Of a DNA stretch of 10,566 bases, positions 6,438 through 10,566 are shown in pieces (the first letter of the stretch is position 1; every line of letters starts with the position of its first letter). The position numbers were made by a program, and so were the translations under genes. The notes below the pieces were generated by a model. It was not told the DNA's origin. It saw only the letters and a list, made by a program, of their open reading frames with translations, and made no database searches. Source of the stretch: Anaerotignum sp. (GTDB lineage Bacteria > Bacillota > Clostridia > Lachnospirales > Anaerotignaceae); assembly GCA_020024255.1 (NCBI GenBank), contig JAHHTX010000069.1:1-10566 (forward strand), in the 5' to 3' direction.

Positions 6438-7631
6438 TTATTTCTTAGAACCTTTTTCCAAAAAATCGAAAGCAAACTGTGCAAATAATGCAGAACCTTT
6501 TTCCAAAACAGGCTCATGCAGTGTGTAGTGGTCATTATGGTTACCTACAGTCATGCCAAGTTCTTCATTGCGAGTACCAACATATGCAAAGACTGCCGGA
6601 ACTTTATCTGCAAAGAAAGCAAAGTCTTCGCTGCCCATCATAGGAGCCAATTCTTTTAAAGAATCTTCTCCATAAAGTTTCACTGCCGCATCATGAGCAA
6701 TTTCATTCAGTTCTTCATCATCGTTAATTAAAGCATTTGCAAAACACTCATATTTTACTGTTGCTTCCGCACCAAATGCTTTTGCTGTGTTTTCTGCAAT
6801 TCTCCGCAGTCCTGTTTCAATTTCTTTACGGAATACAGGGCTAAAGGTTCTGGCTGTACCGGAAAGCTGTGCATGGTTTGCAATAATGTTATACCGTTGT
6901 CCTGCGTGCATTTCCCCAATAGATACAATCAATGGATTCAATGGGTCATTGGAGCGAGAAACAAAGGACTGGATATTGTTCACGATTGCACAAGCAGCCA
7001 AAAGAGCATCTACACCCAGATGTGGCTGTGTTGCATGGGCAGAAACCCCTGTCACATCAATGGTAAAACAATCCATACTTGCCATACGAGGGCCAGACTG
7101 AACATTCAAGAAAGGTTCATCTAATGTTGCCCAAACATGCTGACCCAAAATAGCATCAACATCGTCCAAAATACCGGCTTCCACATAGAATTCTGCTCCA
7201 TGACCTGTTTCTTCTGCTGCTTGGAAAATAAATTTAACATTACCTGTCAATTCGTCCTTTGTTTCCATCAGCATTTTTGCCGCACCCATCAGCATTGCCA
7301 TATGGTTGTCATGTCCGCAAGCATGCATAACTCCTTCATTTTCACTGGCAAAAGGCAACCCTGTTTTTTCCAGTACAGGCAATGCATCAATATCAGAACG
7401 CAAAGCCACTGTTTTACAGCCTTCTTCTGCCTTTCCACCACGGAGCATAGCACAAAGACCTGTATAATTCTCAAAACGCTGAATTTCTGTAAAACCTAAT
7501 TTACGCAACTCTGCTTCAATATAATCTGTTGTTTCAAATTCTTTAAAGCTTAACTCAGGATGACGGTGAAACCATCTGCGTTGTTCAATAATATAATCCA
7601 ATGTCTTACTTGCTAAATCTCTATAGTTCAT
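6438..7631 (-). CDS. M20 family (M20D-type) metal-dependent amidohydrolase, last gene of operon
   Basis: 397 aa, normal for M20D enzymes (aminoacylase, hippurate hydrolase, N-acetyl-diaminopimelate deacetylase and AbgA/B relatives). It should be cytoplasmic and hydrolyse an amide bond on an amino acid or dipeptide with a two-metal centre. Visible elements are FHRHPELS (21-28), SDIDALP (79-85), the metal site HACGHDNH (103-110, Cys105 and His107), Glu140/Glu141 in FQAAEE, His165 in QHVW, and NHNDHY (364-369) near the end. The dimerisation domain is about 185-295, with AHATQPHLGVDA (198-209). FQAAEE replaces the commoner FQPAEE. I chose ATG 7631 because GAGGTG lies upstream; an earlier in-frame TTG at 7655 has no such site. 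It is third in the operon, 56 bases after the membrane protein gene. A second M20 enzyme is encoded first. Exact substrate unknown. Confidence 0.92.
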   Translation of the reverse strand: MNYRDLASKTLDYIIEQRRWFHRHPELSFKEFETTDYIEAELRKLGFTEIQRFENYTGLCAMLRGGKAEEGCKTVALRSDIDALPVLEKTGLPFASENEGVMHACGHDNHMAMLMGAAKMLMETKDELTGNVKFIFQAAEETGHGAEFYVEAGILDDVDAILGQHVWATLDEPFLNVQSGPRMASMDCFTIDVTGVSAHATQPHLGVDALLAACAIVNNIQSFVSRSNDPLNPLIVSIGEMHAGQRYNIIANHAQLSGTARTFSPVFRKEIETGLRRIAENTAKAFGAEATVKYECFANALINDDEELNEIAHDAAVKLYGEDSLKELAPMMGSEDFAFFADKVPAVFAYVGTRNEELGMTVGNHNDHYTLHEPVLEKGSALFAQFAFDFLEKGSKK

Positions 7632-7687
7632 CAATGAAGCACCTCGCTTTTTCAAGTCTATTTACAATTTATTTTATATACTCCTTA

Positions 7688-8905
7688 TTACAGCATTTTT
7701 GCAAATGCACCAGCAATCAGAACAGAAGTAATGGTAACTGTTGTAAATCCGCCTACAATCATCGGAGGGAACATTCTGTCCATCAAATAGTCTTTTTCTT
7801 CCGGTGTAGAAGCCAATGCGTTACAAGTATTTTCGGTAATAACCGCATTGGGCGGGAAACCGTAAAGAGCGGTTAAAGCTGTTGCAAAAGTAAGCCAGAA
7901 AGATTTTTTCAGAATTTTTGCAACGATAAAGCAGAACAATCCCATACCGGCAACACCAATAACAATCAGACTAATCATGGGACCGATAATATTAAGCAGC
8001 ATTTCAGGTGTACAATCTTTCAATCCGTCAAAAATATACATCATCAATGCAAACATAACGATACCGTAGGAATTACTTTTGTTCAAAACATTTTCATCCA
8101 AGAAACCAATAAATGTAAAGATAATACCTAACAGCAATGCCCAAATTGCACCACTGATTTTTCCGATTACAGGGAAAGTAATGCCTCCCAATATCGTTGC
8201 CATAAACGCAACCAGACCAAGTTTTCCTAACATCATAACGGTTGTATTCCATTTAGCAGGCAATTCAGGTAAAAGTTTCTTCTTGTTTCCTTCATCGCTA
8301 ACTAAGTTGCCGTTTACAGTATCAATGGAGCCGCCTGCTGCACCTGCAGCTGCCTTTGCAGAAGCATGGAAATCTTTCAACAGTTTTTTTCCTTCCAGCT
8401 GTAAACAAACTGCTGTCAAAGGATATCCGGCAAACCCCTGTACACAGTACATGGTAATCGCAAAAACGGCTGCTTCTTTCAAACCTGCATTGTTTGCGGC
8501 ATCCATCATTGTCGTTGCTGCTACAATACCCCCTGTCAATGGAGGCAGACCTGCGATTACATAGTTTCTGTCCATAATCAAAGGACACAAAATCAATGCA
8601 AAGATACACATCCCAGCAAGACCAACCAGGCAAGCGACAATTGTTTTCCACTGTTCAAGAAGCTGCTTAATGCTAATAACAGTACCCATATGTGTAATGA
8701 TTAAATAAAGTCCTAATGTACTCCCAAACGGAAGCATAGCAGCATCAGTAATAACATCACGAGGTAATATTGTCCAATATCCTACCAAAAATAATACAGC
8801 TGTTACAAACACTGACGGAACCCATGCTTTGGTTGCAGTTGAAATAACTTCGCCGATAATGTATGCAGCGGCACACGCCACAAATGCAAGTGCAAAATTA
8901 TACAT
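7688..8905 (-). CDS. multi-pass membrane protein, putative ESS (glutamate:sodium symporter)-like transporter
   Basis: 405 aa with about ten hydrophobic segments (roughly 3-22, 28-47, 56-76, 88-111, 144-169, 220-246, 251-269, 278-294, 304-333, 383-403). Two Pro-Pro loops in hydrophobic surroundings, GLPPLTGG (119-126) and YGFPPNAV (348-355), lie in matching places of the two halves. Such paired re-entrant loops fit an inverted-repeat secondary carrier such as the ESS/GltS group. A hydrophilic, Ala/Gly-rich loop (171-218) divides the halves. The family call rests on fold pattern, not on a specific signature, and substrate and coupling ion are unknown. ATG 8905 follows AAAGGAG at good spacing. 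It sits between two M20 amidohydrolase genes, 70 and 56 bases from them, which suggests it imports their substrate. An exporter role cannot be excluded. Confidence 0.8.
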   Translation of the reverse strand: MYNFALAFVACAAAYIIGEVISTATKAWVPSVFVTAVLFLVGYWTILPRDVITDAAMLPFGSTLGLYLIITHMGTVISIKQLLEQWKTIVACLVGLAGMCIFALILCPLIMDRNYVIAGLPPLTGGIVAATTMMDAANNAGLKEAAVFAITMYCVQGFAGYPLTAVCLQLEGKKLLKDFHASAKAAAGAAGGSIDTVNGNLVSDEGNKKKLLPELPAKWNTTVMMLGKLGLVAFMATILGGITFPVIGKISGAIWALLLGIIFTFIGFLDENVLNKSNSYGIVMFALMMYIFDGLKDCTPEMLLNIIGPMISLIVIGVAGMGLFCFIVAKILKKSFWLTFATALTALYGFPPNAVITENTCNALASTPEEKDYLMDRMFPPMIVGGFTTVTITSVLIAGAFAKML

Positions 8906-8924
8906 AGTATTCTCCTTTCCCTTT

Positions 8925-8942
8925 TTAACCCATTTAACCCAT
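8925..8942 (-). repeat. 9-bp tandem repeat upstream of the transporter RBS
   Basis: TTAACCCAT occurs twice head to tail (8925-8933 and 8934-8942; ATGGGTTAA twice on the minus strand). It lies in the 70-base gap between the first hydrolase and the transporter, just upstream of the transporter's AAAGGAG. It may be chance slippage. Confidence 0.7.
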
Positions 8943-8975
8943 CAATGATAATTCTTATAATTCCCAGTTTGGCAT

Positions 8976-10142
8976 TCATTGTGCATTATAATCAGATGCC
9001 ACCTGAACATACAACATAGCACCGTTTATAAGCTGAGATTCGTCTACAGAAAAATTTCCGGAGTGATTTGGCCATATTGCTCCGCAAGCCTCATTTTTGA
9101 TACCCAATAATGCAATAGCGCCTGGAACCCGAGATGCAAATTGTGAAAAATCTTCCGCACCTGTGGTAGGTGGAATGTGGGTAAGACAATCTTCCCCCAT
9201 AACCTTTTTTGCAGATTTTTGTGCCAAAGCAACAAAATTCTCATCATTTACAACAGGAGGGCAAACCCGATTGTACGTTATTTCCGCAGAAGCTCTGTAA
9301 CTTTCTGCTGTGTGATTTAAAATGCGCTTTACACGCTCTTCAAACTGATCCCAAACAAGCGGATCAAAACAACGAGTCGTTCCGGTGATTTCACATTCCT
9401 CAGCAATGACATTAAAACGAGTTCCGCCTGAAATCGTACCAATTGTTAAAACAGCCGGAGAGGCAGGAGAAATTTCCCTGCTGACAACTGTCTGCAGATT
9501 ATTGATCGCTGCTGCTGTTGCAACAATCGCATCAACGCCGCAATCAGGTTCTGCTCCATGAGCCCCTTTCCCCTTAATTTTAACACTGAACAAATCTGCA
9601 GAAGCCATTCTTGGGCCCGCATCTAGGGAAATTTTCCCCGCATCGACCGTGCCCCACACATGAATGGCAAAACAAGCATCTACACCATCTAAAGCACCTT
9701 CTTCAATCATAGCTTTTGCCCCTTCTGCAACTTCTTCAGCAGGTTGAAAAGCCAGCTTTACTGTACCGTGCAGTGTATCCTTCATGTCATTTAACATTCT
9801 AGCTGCTGTAAGTAACATTGCCGTATGGCAATCATGCCCACAAGCGTGCATAACTCCTTCAACTGAACTGGCATATGGAACATTTGTCGTTTCTTTGACC
9901 GTAAGCGCATCCAAATCGCCTCGCAGCAAAATGGTTTTCCCAGGCAGCTTCCCAGTTATCGTCGCCAAAATTCCTGTTTCCATTCCACATAAACGCCAAG
10001 GAATACCATATCGATCCAGTTCTTGCTGAATTACCTTACTGGTTTGATATTCCTTTCCACTAACTTCCGGATACATATGAAAATAGCGGCGTTTTTCAAT
10101 GAGGTAGTCACTATACATCTCTGCATCTGTTTTGGAAATCAT
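8976..10142 (-). CDS. M20 family (M20D-type) metal-dependent amidohydrolase, first gene of operon
   Basis: 388 aa, a clear relative of the 397-aa enzyme encoded third in the same operon. Active-site elements are FHMYPEVS (21-28), GDLDALTV (75-82), HACGHDCH (99-106, Cys101 and His103), Glu136/Glu137 in FQPAEE, His161 in IHVWG, GAEDFS (328-333) and NHSGNF (359-364). The dimerisation domain is about 183-290 with GAHGAEPDCGVDA (193-205). All expected M20D metal ligands are present, so it should be active. Predicted cytoplasmic; no signal peptide. ATG 10142 follows a strong GGAGGGGTGA. It leads the operon, which has a promoter about 130 bases upstream. Likely substrates, from the family, are N-acyl amino acids, hippurate-like conjugates, aminobenzoyl-glutamate or acylated dipeptides; the sequence does not choose among them. 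The two hydrolases could form a heterodimer as AbgA/AbgB do, but this is inference. Confidence 0.93.
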   Translation of the reverse strand: MISKTDAEMYSDYLIEKRRYFHMYPEVSGKEYQTSKVIQQELDRYGIPWRLCGMETGILATITGKLPGKTILLRGDLDALTVKETTNVPYASSVEGVMHACGHDCHTAMLLTAARMLNDMKDTLHGTVKLAFQPAEEVAEGAKAMIEEGALDGVDACFAIHVWGTVDAGKISLDAGPRMASADLFSVKIKGKGAHGAEPDCGVDAIVATAAAINNLQTVVSREISPASPAVLTIGTISGGTRFNVIAEECEITGTTRCFDPLVWDQFEERVKRILNHTAESYRASAEITYNRVCPPVVNDENFVALAQKSAKKVMGEDCLTHIPPTTGAEDFSQFASRVPGAIALLGIKNEACGAIWPNHSGNFSVDESQLINGAMLYVQVASDYNAQ

Positions 10143-10271
10143 AATTTATCACCCCTCCAAACTAAAAACTATAGAGCTGGAATTTTTACATACAGCAAAA
10201 GAGAACAAATTGATATGAACCAGTATGTTCACAACAGCTTGAAGTAGCTTTACGTTTCTCCCATGCGCTTG

Positions 10272-10312
10272 TATTGTAAAAGTATACAATAAAATTATCA
10301 ATAATATTATTG
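10272..10312. promoter_or_regulatory. candidate operators overlapping the operon promoter
   Basis: Two perfect palindromic elements overlap the promoter. TATTGTA-N6-TACAATA (10272-10291) covers the -10 box and spacer. CAATAATATTATTG (10299-10312) covers the edge of the -35 box. Palindromes in this position are typical repressor sites. The GTATACAA within the first resembles half-sites of some GntR-family regulators, but no regulator gene is in the window. High AT content makes chance palindromes more likely. Confidence 0.4.
10273..10301 (-). promoter_or_regulatory. predicted promoter of the amidohydrolase-transporter operon
   Basis: On the minus strand, TTGATA (-35, 10301-10296), a 17-bp spacer and TACAAT (-10, 10278-10273), each one base from consensus. 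Transcription would start near 10266, giving a leader of about 125 bases. A second TTGACA (10348-10343) lies upstream, but its nearest -10-like GATAAT has only a 15-bp spacer. Confidence 0.65.
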
Positions 10313-10566
10313 TTTTTATAAATTATCATAAAATTCTGCAAATGTCAATATATATCATCTTTCCATTATTATATATGCAATATTAGCATAATTATGGTGT
10401 TTCACAAATAATATTATCTATATTTATGTCATTTTTATTTAATTATTCCAGTGTACACCATAAATATTTTGTCCATATTTAATATATTATTTCCCCAAAA
10501 TCTTAATTTATTATCATTTTTGTGAATCGAACAGTTTTGTCAAATTTTATAAGGATTACCGAATAA

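Larger units (their letters stand above)
10143..10566. other. AT-rich upstream region of the amidohydrolase operon, no gene
   Basis: Bases 10143-10266 are the predicted operon leader. It holds a small hairpin, TGAAC-N6-GTTCA (10216-10231), enclosed by a distant pair AGCTG (10175-10179) and CAGCT (10235-10239); no known riboswitch was recognised. The promoter follows. Beyond about 10313 the DNA is very AT-rich with no plausible coding frame. It contains a second AATAATATTAT (10407-10417) and a 9-bp inverted repeat, TTATGGTGT (10392-10400) with ACACCATAA (10455-10463). AAGGA near 10551 could be the ribosome binding site of a divergent plus-strand gene starting past the edge. Confidence 0.55.

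Overview
The window looks like low-GC Firmicutes chromosome, most likely a gut-type clostridium of the Lachnospirales. The basis is AT-rich intergenic DNA, AGGAGG-type ribosome binding sites, hairpin-plus-T-run terminators, standard bacterial code, and a small protein resembling a family (DUF5721) that I recall mainly from Lachnospiraceae. The genus is not determined. No tRNA, rRNA, CRISPR array, intact insertion sequence or phage gene was seen.

Left part (1-4970, all genes on the minus strand): glnS (glutaminyl-tRNA synthetase), then aspS (aspartyl-tRNA synthetase), then an exported ComEC-like metallo-beta-lactamase-fold protein with a short Cys/His tail. glnS and aspS each have a recognisable promoter and no T-box leader. 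A strong terminator follows aspS and lies almost against the ribosome binding site of the ComEC-like gene.

Middle (4971-6437): an AT-rich divergent promoter region, one small plus-strand gene (150 aa, probably DUF5721), then about 570 bases that hold what I read as a decayed gene (roughly 5909-6247, broken by frameshifts and two TGA codons) and a strong, probably bidirectional terminator.

Right part (6438-10142, minus strand): a three-gene operon in the order M20 amidohydrolase, multi-pass membrane protein, second M20 amidohydrolase. A promoter with a good -35/-10 pair lies at 10273-10301, overlaps two perfect palindromes, and is followed by a leader of about 125 nt. My inference is that the membrane protein imports an N-acylated or amide-linked amino acid or dipeptide, which the two hydrolases then cleave. 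The layout recalls E. coli AbgA/AbgB/AbgT, but the transporter resembles the glutamate:sodium symporter (ESS) fold rather than AbgT. This is the best candidate here for an uncharacterised system; its substrate cannot be read from the sequence. The last 424 bases are very AT-rich, gene-free and contain repeated and inverted elements that may be operators.
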